Assembly: GCF_900112795.1 (NCBI RefSeq)
Contig: NZ_FONA01000001.1
Coordinates: 124,001 to 188,000 of the forward strand
Direction: 5' to 3'
Length of the DNA stretch: 64,000 bases
DNA from: Thermophagus xiamenensis
GTDB lineage: Bacteria; Bacteroidota; Bacteroidia; Bacteroidales; Marinilabiliaceae
A program made the position numbers and the translations under genes. Shown piece after piece: positions 47,559 to 55,937 of this stretch (positions are counted from its first letter, which is position 1; the number at the start of each line of letters is the position of its first letter). The notes under the pieces were generated by a model. It searched no databases. It had not been told where the DNA came from and was given only the letters and a program-made list of their open reading frames with translations.

Positions 47559-47566
47559 TTGATAAT

Positions 47567-48949
47567 ATGACCAAATTCTACTTCATCATTTTAACCTCCA
47601 TGCTGGCTATTATCTCTATATCGGCAGAAGCCGGCAAACCCAAATGGGTTAAAAAACGCCCTTCCGAAACCCAATATTATATAGGAATAGGCATGGCCTA
47701 TAAAACAGACGCTTCGGGATTGGATTATGCAAAAAAAGCACGTGCCGAAGCTTTACGAGAACTGGTCTCTGAAATTGAAGTAACTGTTTCATCCAACTCT
47801 CTGCTGCATCAGTTTGAAAACAACTACGATTTTAAAGAAACCTTTGAATCGAGAATTGCTACTTCGGCCGAAGAAAACCTTACCGGATATGAAGTACAAA
47901 CATGGGAAAACAAAAAGGAATACTGGGTGATGATGCGCCTGAACAAAGAACAATACCATAGGCTCAAACAACTTGACCTGGAAATGGCGAAAAAAAAGGC
48001 CGCATCTTATCTGATAGAAGCTCGGCAACATGTTAACAATCTGGAAATAACTGCGGCTTTGACCGCTTATTTTAAAGCTATTGAAGCCTTGGAAAATCAC
48101 CTCAAGGATGATTTGACTTATCGATCCATCGACGGTAACATAAATTTTGGCACCGATATTATGAATGATTTAAGGCAACTATTTTCTAAAATTTCCATCA
48201 CCCCCCTTAACCCGGTTTACCAGGTTGCCTTCTCCAAAACAATGGAAAAACCTCTTATAGCACAAATTCAATTTTTTGCGCCAACAGGCCAAAAAGTCCC
48301 TGTGAAAAACTTCCCTGTTAAATTTCAATTCATACAAGGTCAAGGAGTTCTACAGGAAAAAGCGGTTTCAAATCCCGAAGGTTTTGTAGAGAGCTATATC
48401 CAAAAGCTAAACTCTTCCTTAAAAAAACAAAAGGTTACTGTCTGTTTCGACCAATCGGCCTTGTTACAGGAAGAAAATATTAATAGCCCTTTAGTCAGAT
48501 TTTTCATCCCCAATACAATTACCCCCGAGGCTTCATTCGATATAGAACTACAAAAATCTACCGCATGGTTCGCTGCCACTGAAAAGGTTTTTGGTCAACA
48601 TGAAATCAATCAACCCTTTGCCAATAATCTTAAAGCCGATTTAAATGATACATTTTTTAATTTTACACGAAGCCCCGAATCAGCATCTTATATCGTCGAA
48701 GCTTCCATTATCTTCAAAAAAGGTGAAGTAAAAAAGGGTTATGGCTATGAAGTTTATCTTGTTTATGCAGATCTCCATTTATCTATTACGGAAAGAAAAT
48801 CAGGTATAGAAATTTTCAGCGAAACCATAACAGGGGTTAAGGGCATGCGACCAGGCAGTTACGACTATGCTTTAAAAGAAGCCTCAACCAGGCTCCTCCA
48901 AAAATTCAGAGCAGAAATTTATCCCAAGCTTGAGGTGCTTAACCTCTAA
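47567..48949 (+). CDS. Exported LPP20-like protein
   Basis: A 460-residue exported protein with a signal peptide (YFIILTSMLAIISISAEA, cleavage near residue 22), no lipobox. The N-terminal region (about 24-135) resembles the LPP20 family: WVKKRPSETQYYIGIGMAY, YAKKARAEALRELVSEIEVT and NKKEYWVMMRLNKEQYH. The rest, up to 460, is unassigned and beta-rich; the end has TERKSGIEIFSETITGVKGM, then an alpha-helical tail. Proteins of this kind are periplasmic or outer-membrane associated. It overlaps the last 4 bp of the convergent flippase-like gene. Confidence 0.68.
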   Translation: MTKFYFIILTSMLAIISISAEAGKPKWVKKRPSETQYYIGIGMAYKTDASGLDYAKKARAEALRELVSEIEVTVSSNSLLHQFENNYDFKETFESRIATSAEENLTGYEVQTWENKKEYWVMMRLNKEQYHRLKQLDLEMAKKKAASYLIEARQHVNNLEITAALTAYFKAIEALENHLKDDLTYRSIDGNINFGTDIMNDLRQLFSKISITPLNPVYQVAFSKTMEKPLIAQIQFFAPTGQKVPVKNFPVKFQFIQGQGVLQEKAVSNPEGFVESYIQKLNSSLKKQKVTVCFDQSALLQEENINSPLVRFFIPNTITPEASFDIELQKSTAWFAATEKVFGQHEINQPFANNLKADLNDTFFNFTRSPESASYIVEASIIFKKGEVKKGYGYEVYLVYADLHLSITERKSGIEIFSETITGVKGMRPGSYDYALKEASTRLLQKFRAEIYPKLEVLNL

Positions 48950-49824
48950 CGCTTTAACAAAATCCTTCGGGGTTTAATGGCAAAAAGTACTCCCGGTATG
49001 GCTGTTATTACCGACACTATGAAAAACAACAAACTTATGGCTATGGCCATATCGGGCTGCAAATCCAAATATTCTGCACCCATTAAAAAGGTAAATTCCC
49101 TGGCCCCAATTCCTCCTAGTGTCACAGGAACCGATGCCATTACCGACGATAAAAAAAACAAAAAAAGATATTCATCATATCGATAAAGCTCCTTAATCCC
49201 TAATGCGTATAAAATACATATCACGGACATCATTTGTACCGATTGTACAAATACAGACCAAAGCGTTATTGAGGAAAATGCTTTAATAAAATGAGGCAAA
49301 ACCCATTTCATAAACACATAAAAAACAATTACAGGAAGCGGAATAGTAACTAGAACAAACGACTTATAAGGGAAAGAATAATCTATAAAAAATAACAACG
49401 CCAAAATAAATGTTACGATTATGGTTAAGCCCGACAACCTGTCGGCAAAAATAGCACCGACAGACCTCTTTACTGGCACTTTTGAATAATGATTCAGTAA
49501 ATATATCTTAAAACCATCACCACCAACCCCACCCGGTAAAAACAAATTATAAAATAATCCCAACCAATAAAGTTTCAAATTGGTAAATTCATTCAGTTCA
49601 ACAGGAATTAGGCGAAACAAAATATTAAGCCGGTATGACGATGCAACCTGAGAAATAATATATATAAATAACGTAACCAACAACAACCCTATATTTGCTT
49701 TCGACATGGCCTGACCAATCTCGACAAGATCAATTTTTGTAAATATATACCACAATACAGCGGCACTAATAAGAATTTTTATCAGCAGTTGAACTATTTT
49801 GGCTGTACGTTTCTTTTCCTTCAT
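48946..49824 (-). CDS. Flippase-like membrane protein (lysylphosphatidylglycerol synthase TM region, UPF0104 type)
   Basis: A 292-residue inner-membrane protein with about seven helices. It resembles the transmembrane part of MprF (lysyl-PG synthase/flippase) and AglD-like proteins: SQVASSYRLNILFRLIPVE, LFYNLFLPGGVGGDGFKIYL (the FLPGGVGGD motif is diagnostic) and SVPVTLGGIGAREFTFLMGA (GGIGxRE). The catalytic domain of MprF is absent, so it likely moves a lipid or lipid-linked substrate. ATG 49824 was preferred over 49899: the extra 25 residues overlap a terminator hairpin at 49877-49899. Confidence 0.85.
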   Translation of the reverse strand: MKEKKRTAKIVQLLIKILISAAVLWYIFTKIDLVEIGQAMSKANIGLLLVTLFIYIISQVASSYRLNILFRLIPVELNEFTNLKLYWLGLFYNLFLPGGVGGDGFKIYLLNHYSKVPVKRSVGAIFADRLSGLTIIVTFILALLFFIDYSFPYKSFVLVTIPLPVIVFYVFMKWVLPHFIKAFSSITLWSVFVQSVQMMSVICILYALGIKELYRYDEYLFLFFLSSVMASVPVTLGGIGAREFTFLMGAEYLDLQPDMAIAISLLFFIVSVITAIPGVLFAIKPRRILLKR

Positions 49825-49869
49825 CTGTAATTCATTATGGCTGTTGAGAAATAAATGGTCAAAAGTACA

Positions 49870-49900
49870 ACAAAAAAAGCTCCGGAAAAACCGGAGCATT
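49870..49900 (-). terminator. Terminator between the KamA-like gene and the flippase-like gene
   Basis: On the minus strand, GCTCCGG-TTTTT-CCGGAGC is followed by TTTTTTTG. It ends transcription from the KamA-like gene (stop at 50064, about 165 bp upstream) before the flippase-like gene. In plus orientation, ATTTTATT after the stem is weaker. Confidence 0.85.
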
Positions 49901-50063
49901 TTATTAATCGATTATTTAATTAACTTATCAAACCTATTATTAAGAAACCCTACTTCATGCTTGGCCTAATTCTCCCTAAAGCGATAGACTCCAAAATATA
50001 TTACTAAATTTTATAACTTCATTTTGAGGTAGCTGCCAAACATTTTTATTACCAAAACCAGAA

Positions 50064-51362
50064 TTACAGCAGCATTCTGGCCAAATCCTCTTCAAAGAAA
50101 AATTCCTCTTGTCCAAATGCCGGTTTTAGGTCATCCATCCAAAGGGCCCGGGGATCATATTTGGCAAAGAAGGGACGTCCAACCCAGTCACTGTTTCGTC
50201 CTTGAATAAATTCACAAACAAATACTTTTTCTCCTTTAACTTCGCTTACACCTATAATCCTTACTTTACCGGGCGTGCAAGACATGCTAGGACCTCTTAC
50301 AGTGCGACAGATACCGCTAACTTTGGTATAAGCACTTCTAAAAATATCCCAGGCTCGTGCAAGAGATACCCCAAAATACTCTTGTGCACCAGTATCCCGT
50401 GCCACAAACATATAGTAGGGAATCAAACCCATATTCACCTGTTTCTTCCACATGGTACTCCATACCTCGCCATTGGCATTTATATGGTTCAATAAGGGTG
50501 ACTGGGTCCTGATTTGAGCACCGGTATTACGTATACGGGAAATGGCTTTTGCTACCGCTTCTGTTTCCAATTCCCTATAATGATTAAAATGAGCCATAAA
50601 GGCTAATGATTTTCCTGCTTTAGTAACCTTCTCAAAAACACGAAGTATATCATCCGCATCACTATCTGTCAGATAACGGTAGGGCCAAAAAGTAAGAGAT
50701 TTGCTTCCTATGCGAATATTTTGAAGATGAGGAATATCGGCTTCCAGTAACCTAGATATATACTGATCTAGAATAGAAGCTTTCATTACCATGGGGTCGC
50801 CACCGGTAAACAATATATCTGTAATTTCGGGATGTATTTTTAGATACTCGATAACATAATCGATCTGATTCATGGCAAACTTCAGATCGTCCATGCCTGT
50901 AAATTGAGGCCAGCGGAAGCAAAAAGTACAGTAGGCATGGCATGTTTGTCCCTGTGTCGGGAAGAACAACATTGTTTCATCGTACTTGTGTTGTATCCCT
51001 GGCAACTTTTGACCGTTTAATTCCGGAACATTATGAACCTGACCCGCCGGATGAGGATTTAATTTATGGCGTATCTCATTAGCAGTCTTTTTTATTTCTA
51101 CCTTGTCATTTGTCCGGTCAAGAACCGATGCCATTTTTTTAAAATCTTCCGGTTTGAGCATATCCCTTTGCGGAAAATTCAGAATAAAGATGGGGTCTTC
51201 ATGCAAATTATCCCAGTCAATAAGTTCGTTTACGACATAGTTGTTCGTTTTAAAAGGAAGCACATGACCGACCACATCTATATTCCTTAAATCATCCTCA
51301 CTTAAACGATCAATCTGTGGAATTTTACGATAATTGTGTAACGAATAAATTTGATACTTCAT
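50064..51362 (-). CDS. KamA-family radical SAM protein (lysine 2,3-aminomutase-like)
   Basis: A 432-residue cytoplasmic enzyme. The radical SAM cluster motif is CHAYCTFCFRWPQF (CxxxCxxC), followed by ILFTGGDPMVMK, RIRNTGAQIRTQSPLLNHIN (the R and Q/S-P-L-L-x-x-N segment) and NMGLIPYYMFVARDTGAQEY. These place it in the KamA family, which uses PLP and a 5'-deoxyadenosyl radical to move an amino group. The usual PGGGGK PLP-lysine motif is missing; MSCTPGKVRIIG lies at about that place. Lysine mutase activity is therefore not certain. Start ATG 51362 (MKYQIYSLHNYRKIPQIDRL) was preferred to 51419. Monocistronic. Confidence 0.85.
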   Translation of the reverse strand: MKYQIYSLHNYRKIPQIDRLSEDDLRNIDVVGHVLPFKTNNYVVNELIDWDNLHEDPIFILNFPQRDMLKPEDFKKMASVLDRTNDKVEIKKTANEIRHKLNPHPAGQVHNVPELNGQKLPGIQHKYDETMLFFPTQGQTCHAYCTFCFRWPQFTGMDDLKFAMNQIDYVIEYLKIHPEITDILFTGGDPMVMKASILDQYISRLLEADIPHLQNIRIGSKSLTFWPYRYLTDSDADDILRVFEKVTKAGKSLAFMAHFNHYRELETEAVAKAISRIRNTGAQIRTQSPLLNHINANGEVWSTMWKKQVNMGLIPYYMFVARDTGAQEYFGVSLARAWDIFRSAYTKVSGICRTVRGPSMSCTPGKVRIIGVSEVKGEKVFVCEFIQGRNSDWVGRPFFAKYDPRALWMDDLKPAFGQEEFFFEEDLARMLL

Positions 51363-52068
51363 AGGCATCCAAAGTTTATTTTGTTTGTTAATTGTTTCCC
51401 GTACAATACACCAACACATCCATCTTTAAGACAAGACATGCTTCGGGTGCCATTAATTTTTCTATAAAAAGAGGCAAATCGACTTGCCACAGAGGTAATC
51501 CTTTTAGGGCCGGTAGGAACTGGAATGTAGTACAAATATACAGACATTTGATTAATTACACAAACAACACTCATTTTAACCCTGATTATCAACAACCTAA
51601 AACACAAATACATCTAATCCACCAATTATTGCTTTCATTTTTTCATTTCTACAACCTGTAAAACATCAAACAAGTCATAAAAACCACATTAACAATAATA
51701 CTTATAAGTTTCAAATTAAAACCACTATCAAATATAATCCCACAATTTCCTTAAAATAAACTCTACAATATTACAATTCGATACTTCCTGGTAGCCAAAA
51801 AAACATTTCTTCAAATATAATGAACATGATGACTTTGGCTAAAAACGGGTAAGTATAAAAAGACATAGACAGAAGGGCTGATAGGCCATAAGGCCTACAG
51901 GTTGTTAGGCCAATGAGCTATTATGGTTAATAGATTGAGGGGATTGGGGATATTGAAGAATTGATGTGCAAAATAGACTAACCACTAATGGATAATTTTA
52001 AGTTCCGTGGACCAATGAGTTAAGTAAATTTTATACGAATAAAACAGTTTTGCACATTACATAAATAT
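51363..52068. other. AT-rich intergenic region with small repeats
   Basis: 706 bp with no supported gene. A stretch at 51870-51945 has several GGCC-centred short repeats (GATAGGCCATAAGGCC, TTAGGCCAATGAGC). The rest is very AT-rich. It must contain the KamA-like promoter. Open frames here do not look coding. Confidence 0.45.
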
Positions 52069-54231
52069 TTATTTTAAAATTTCCTTAAAGGCAATATCAT
52101 GCGATGCCATCACAAATAACCTTCTGGGTATAGAAGCAGTTTTTGCTTTTAGGTCATTGAAGTACTTGGCAAATTCAGAATCAGGGCTCTTCAACCCCAA
52201 CATAACAAGGTCTGCATTTTGTGAATCGGCCGTTAACAAACTAAAAAAGTCTTCCCTCTTGCCTACCAAGATTTTCCTGCCAAAAGATACACGAATCGAA
52301 GACAAAAGATTATCCAGGTTCCGCTCGGCTTCTATCGCAGCTTTTTCCGAGGTCACAACCATCTTTATGACCACCTTCACATCCTGCCAGTGAGGACTGT
52401 TTTGCATCATATAGGCCAAAACCATCATTAATCCGCCATTGCCTTTTAATCCGCCCCACCACAAATCCACATTAAGACTAGTACGGCTGGTTAAGGGTTG
52501 CTCGTCACGCAGTATAATCACATTTTTTCGTGAATTATAAAAATGAAGAATCATTTGCGCATAGGGCTCATGATGTGATTCGTCAGTAGTATCTCCCAAA
52601 AGAATTGTATTGGGCACTACCGGGCCCAATCCATAAGCATTGCTCAGTTGCCGAGCTCCAATAAATGGATTTTCGGCTCTAACCACCCGAACCAAGGAAC
52701 GAATGTTTTTTTCGGTCAAATAATCCCGAATTTGTTTCTCAAACTGATATATCTTATCCTGTGTAACACTTACTTCGGGCAATATGGTAGCTACAGTAAA
52801 TAATCCTTTTTCTTGCGCCAATCCATTAGCAAAGTCGATCAAATGCCAACGTTTTACGGGTGCTCCTGAAAAAACCAATATATTGGGCCGCCAACTTTTG
52901 GGATCTTCCATCCACTTTATCCGCAACAAAATAAAACGCACCAACTGTAGCAACACGCCATTACGCACATCACCCCACGTAGTTTTTAACCGACGCCGGC
53001 GCAACCACCCCAAAACGCCAAATATGACTACCATTGCTAATAAGGTGGCAACAACATGAATTAAAAACATTACCACTATACATCCAATGGCACCAATCAA
53101 CGAAAAGCCCCAATGAACTTTAAATTTTGGACGAAACGACGGATTCTTCAGAAACCTTTCAATCCCGGCAGTAAAGTTTAAAATCCCGTAGGTTGCAAGA
53201 AAAAACATGGTTAGTACCGGGGCTATTGTATTAAGGTCACCCAACACTACACACACTAACGTAATTATAACAGTTAAAACTGTACTTCCCCTTGGAATAT
53301 TTTCGGAACCATAACTTTGGGCCAATACAGCAAATCGGCGTGGAACAACATTATCTCGGGTCAATGCCTGCAAAACTCTGGGGGCACCCAACAAACTTCC
53401 TGTAGCACTGGACAATGAAGCCCCCCATACTCCCATTACTATCGCACCCCCCCAATATGCTATACGACGCATTATCAATGGATCAGAGATCAACAAAGAA
53501 GGATCGGCCCGCCGCCATAGTATGACAGGCAACAGCATATATATAACATAACCGGTTCCTACTGCCAAAAATGTACCTAAGGGAATCGAACGCGAAGCAT
53601 CCTTCAAATCACCCGACATATTTACTCCGGCCATTATTCCCGTCACCGCCGGAAAAAATACTGCAAATACCTTCCAAAACCCCACCTTTTCAGGGGAAGT
53701 AACTTCCAATAGCCCTAACTCACCATTTTCAACAGGCTTTCCAAAAATTAGAGAAACTATTGATAGTGCTATTACCGACAGTATTACATATTGCGCCTTA
53801 ATTGTTGCTTTGGTAGAAAAAAATGCCAGAGAGCCCAGCAATAATGTAGTAAGGATCCCGACTACTTTAATATTTAGTGATGGAAACAACGCTATTACAC
53901 TTTCCGAAAAACCCATTACGTAAAGAGCCACAGAAAATGTTTGTGCCAAATACAACGGGATACCTAAAGCACCGCCTATTTCCAACCCCAGGGAGCGACT
54001 TATCATATAATAAGCCCCTCCGGTCTTCACCTGGGTATTCGTCGCTATCGAAGCAATTGACAATGAAGTAAGAAAGGTTATCGATGTAGACAAAGTCACA
54101 ATAAGCATAGTGCCACCCAAACCCACATTGCCCACAACCCAACCAAAACGAAGATACATGATTACGCCTAAAATCGTCAACAACGATGGCGTAAATACTC
54201 CTCCAAAAGTTCCCAGTTTATTGTTTCGCAT
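52069..54231 (-). CDS. Cation-chloride-cotransporter-like APC-superfamily permease
   Basis: A 720-residue inner-membrane transporter with about 12 helices in residues 10-420 and a soluble C-terminal domain of about 290 residues. The start KLGTFGGVFTPSLLTILGVI with MYLRFGWVVGNVGLGG is a hallmark of the SLC12 (Na-K-Cl cotransporter) branch of the APC superfamily. Other typical parts: ATNTQVKTGGAYYMISRSLG, FFPAVTGIMAGVNMSGDLKD, WGASLSSATGSLLGAPRVLQ. The C-terminal part (SLNVDLWWGGLKGNGGLMMV) also matches SLC12 tails. It probably carries chloride with Na+ or K+, or amino acids; the ion is unknown. Confidence 0.9.
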   Translation of the reverse strand: MRNNKLGTFGGVFTPSLLTILGVIMYLRFGWVVGNVGLGGTMLIVTLSTSITFLTSLSIASIATNTQVKTGGAYYMISRSLGLEIGGALGIPLYLAQTFSVALYVMGFSESVIALFPSLNIKVVGILTTLLLGSLAFFSTKATIKAQYVILSVIALSIVSLIFGKPVENGELGLLEVTSPEKVGFWKVFAVFFPAVTGIMAGVNMSGDLKDASRSIPLGTFLAVGTGYVIYMLLPVILWRRADPSLLISDPLIMRRIAYWGGAIVMGVWGASLSSATGSLLGAPRVLQALTRDNVVPRRFAVLAQSYGSENIPRGSTVLTVIITLVCVVLGDLNTIAPVLTMFFLATYGILNFTAGIERFLKNPSFRPKFKVHWGFSLIGAIGCIVVMFLIHVVATLLAMVVIFGVLGWLRRRRLKTTWGDVRNGVLLQLVRFILLRIKWMEDPKSWRPNILVFSGAPVKRWHLIDFANGLAQEKGLFTVATILPEVSVTQDKIYQFEKQIRDYLTEKNIRSLVRVVRAENPFIGARQLSNAYGLGPVVPNTILLGDTTDESHHEPYAQMILHFYNSRKNVIILRDEQPLTSRTSLNVDLWWGGLKGNGGLMMVLAYMMQNSPHWQDVKVVIKMVVTSEKAAIEAERNLDNLLSSIRVSFGRKILVGKREDFFSLLTADSQNADLVMLGLKSPDSEFAKYFNDLKAKTASIPRRLFVMASHDIAFKEILK

Positions 54232-54327
54232 ATAAAAATTTTAAGGGCCTGACGCGAAAGCCTATTTACGCATGGATTTCCTGCTAACAAATATATTATA
54301 ATATAATTTGTCTGATAAAATTTCAAT

Positions 54328-54356
54328 AAAAAACCGTGACACTAACTGCCACGGCT
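54328..54356 (-). terminator. Terminator of the sugar-isomerase-like gene
   Basis: On the minus strand, CCGTG...CACGG with a loop of about 11 bases is followed by TTTTTTATTG. It lies 26-54 bp after the stop of the gene at 54382. The stem is short, so efficiency is uncertain. Confidence 0.6.
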
Positions 54357-54381
54357 ACTAAAATTTTAGTTTCACCAACTG

Positions 54382-55242
54382 TTATTTCCCATAAGAATTC
54401 TTTACAAAATCGGCTTTCTGAAGGTATAAAAGACTTTTTTCTACGCTTTCCAGTGGGTCATAATTATATTTCTCAACCTCTACAATGAGATAATTAACAC
54501 CTGCCTGGTCGGCAGCAGAAAAGATTCGCTCAAAATCCACTTTCCCACTTGCTCCTAATTCTTTTTCATCCTTAACATGCCAAAGAATGAAACGACCCGG
54601 GTAATTTTTAAAATAATCTATCGGATCTTTACCCCCTTCTATAATCCAATATAAATCAAGCTGGAAAAATACCTTTTCTGGATCGGTATTACGCAACATA
54701 AAATCATAAATTACCTCACCTTCCAGTTTCCTAAATTCCTTATCGTGATTATGGTAACCAAATAAAATCCCTTTTTTGCGGCATTTTTCACCCACCACAT
54801 TAAAGTATTCACAATACTTTTTCAGCCCTTCAAGCGACTGATATCCTTCTTCCCCCATCCATGGCTGAACAATATATTTCACTCCTGCTTTGACATGCGC
54901 CTCAATACACTCATCCCACCAAGCCATTGCGGAATCCCATGACGCAGAATCAGGCAATGAATGCCCTGTATGAGAACTAATAAACTTCATTCCACTTTCT
55001 TCCACCAACGTTTTAAAGGCCACAGGATCCATACCGTAAAATTTCCCATCCGAATAGCCTGCTGCTTCTACAAAGGTGTATCCCATTTCGCCTACTTTAC
55101 GAACAGTTTCTGCCGGTGCTTCTTTCATGGCATCACGAACAGAATAGAGCTGTAGGCCTATTTCCTTTTTTTTCTGTAAAGAACACATGGCCATGAATAA
55201 ACCAAGAAAAAATAACCCCATTAAAGTAACTGATTTTTTCAT
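54382..55242 (-). CDS. Exported sugar phosphate isomerase/epimerase-like TIM-barrel lipoprotein
   Basis: A 286-residue protein with a lipoprotein signal peptide (VTLMGLFFLGLFMAMC, lipobox Cys about residue 21) and an AP-endonuclease-2/xylose-isomerase-like TIM barrel: GLQLYSVRDAMKEAPAETVR, GKFYGMDPVAFKTLVEESGM, LFGYHNHDKEFRK, DLYWIIEGGKDPIDYFKNYP and FILWHVKDEKELGASGKVDF. The His, Asp and Glu metal ligands of the fold are retained (YHNHD, HVKD, IVEVEKY). It belongs to a group of periplasmic sugar isomerase/epimerase-like proteins found in Bacteroidota; the substrate, probably a sugar or cyclitol, is unknown. A terminator follows. Confidence 0.88.
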   Translation of the reverse strand: MKKSVTLMGLFFLGLFMAMCSLQKKKEIGLQLYSVRDAMKEAPAETVRKVGEMGYTFVEAAGYSDGKFYGMDPVAFKTLVEESGMKFISSHTGHSLPDSASWDSAMAWWDECIEAHVKAGVKYIVQPWMGEEGYQSLEGLKKYCEYFNVVGEKCRKKGILFGYHNHDKEFRKLEGEVIYDFMLRNTDPEKVFFQLDLYWIIEGGKDPIDYFKNYPGRFILWHVKDEKELGASGKVDFERIFSAADQAGVNYLIVEVEKYNYDPLESVEKSLLYLQKADFVKNSYGK

Positions 55243-55613
55243 ATTTCTAATCTGTTTTGTGTTACAATTAGTTGTATGTGAAAGTGAGTAATCAACCTAT
55301 TTAAATTAAAAGATGTTTAAATTTAATAACAAATTCGGGAAAAGCATCTCTATTAAAAAAAGTATTTTCCTTGTACAGAATAGTTTTAATCTTTTACAAT
55401 AGCCGAAAAAACCATTATATTTTCGGCAATTAACGGTCTTCATCAAAAATATCTGATTTTTATGCTCTTTTATTATGCAAAATCCAAATATTGTTGCTTT
55501 ATTTGTAAACTAAATATTAATCATGCAAAGAAATCAACTGTCTATATTCAAATTTTGTTTAATGATGGTCACTATCGATGCATGAAATGATTAACAAACA
55601 AATTTTTATTACA
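55243..55613. other. Long leader region of the cold-shock gene
   Basis: 371 bp of AT-rich intergenic DNA between a divergent gene and the Csp gene. A long 5' leader is common for cold-shock mRNAs, which often fold to regulate translation with temperature, but I see no strong hairpin. The Csp frame remains open back to 55578, but those residues are not conserved. Confidence 0.4.
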
Positions 55614-55805
55614 ATGAAAACAGGTAAAGTAAAATTCTTTAATGAATCAAAAGGTTTTGGATTTATTAAAGAAGATGAGTCGGAAAAAGAATTCTTTGTT
55701 CATGCATCCGGACTTATCGACAGAATTAAAGAAGACGATGAAGTTACCTTCGAGCTTGTTGAAGGAAGAAAAGGTCTTAATGCTGTAGATGTTAAATTGG
55801 TTTAG
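55614..55805 (+). CDS. Cold-shock (CspA-family) RNA-binding protein
   Basis: A 63-residue OB-fold RNA chaperone. From ATG 55614 it reads MKTGKVKFFNESKGFGFIKE, with RNP1 KGFGFI and RNP2 FFVHAS as in CspA. An earlier ATG at 55578 would add 12 residues without homology. It melts RNA structure at low temperature or under stress. It has its own terminator and is convergent with the ABC-transporter fusion. Confidence 0.96.
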   Translation: MKTGKVKFFNESKGFGFIKEDESEKEFFVHASGLIDRIKEDDEVTFELVEGRKGLNAVDVKLV

Positions 55806-55848
55806 AATATATATTTCAATACCATTATTACATTAAGCACAACGTAAC

Positions 55849-55884
55849 AAAAGAGCCGGCCATTAAAAAGGTCGGCTCTTTTTT
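55849..55884 (+). terminator. Terminator of the Csp gene
   Basis: AAAGAGCCGGCC and GGTCGGCTCTTT pair across an 8-base loop, followed by TTTATT. It may also serve the convergent ABC gene, because the stem is flanked by A and T runs. Confidence 0.85.
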
Positions 55885-55937
55885 ATTCAGTAAACTTAAA
55901 ACATTGGCTCAAGAATAAGCTTATACCGGCTTATCGG

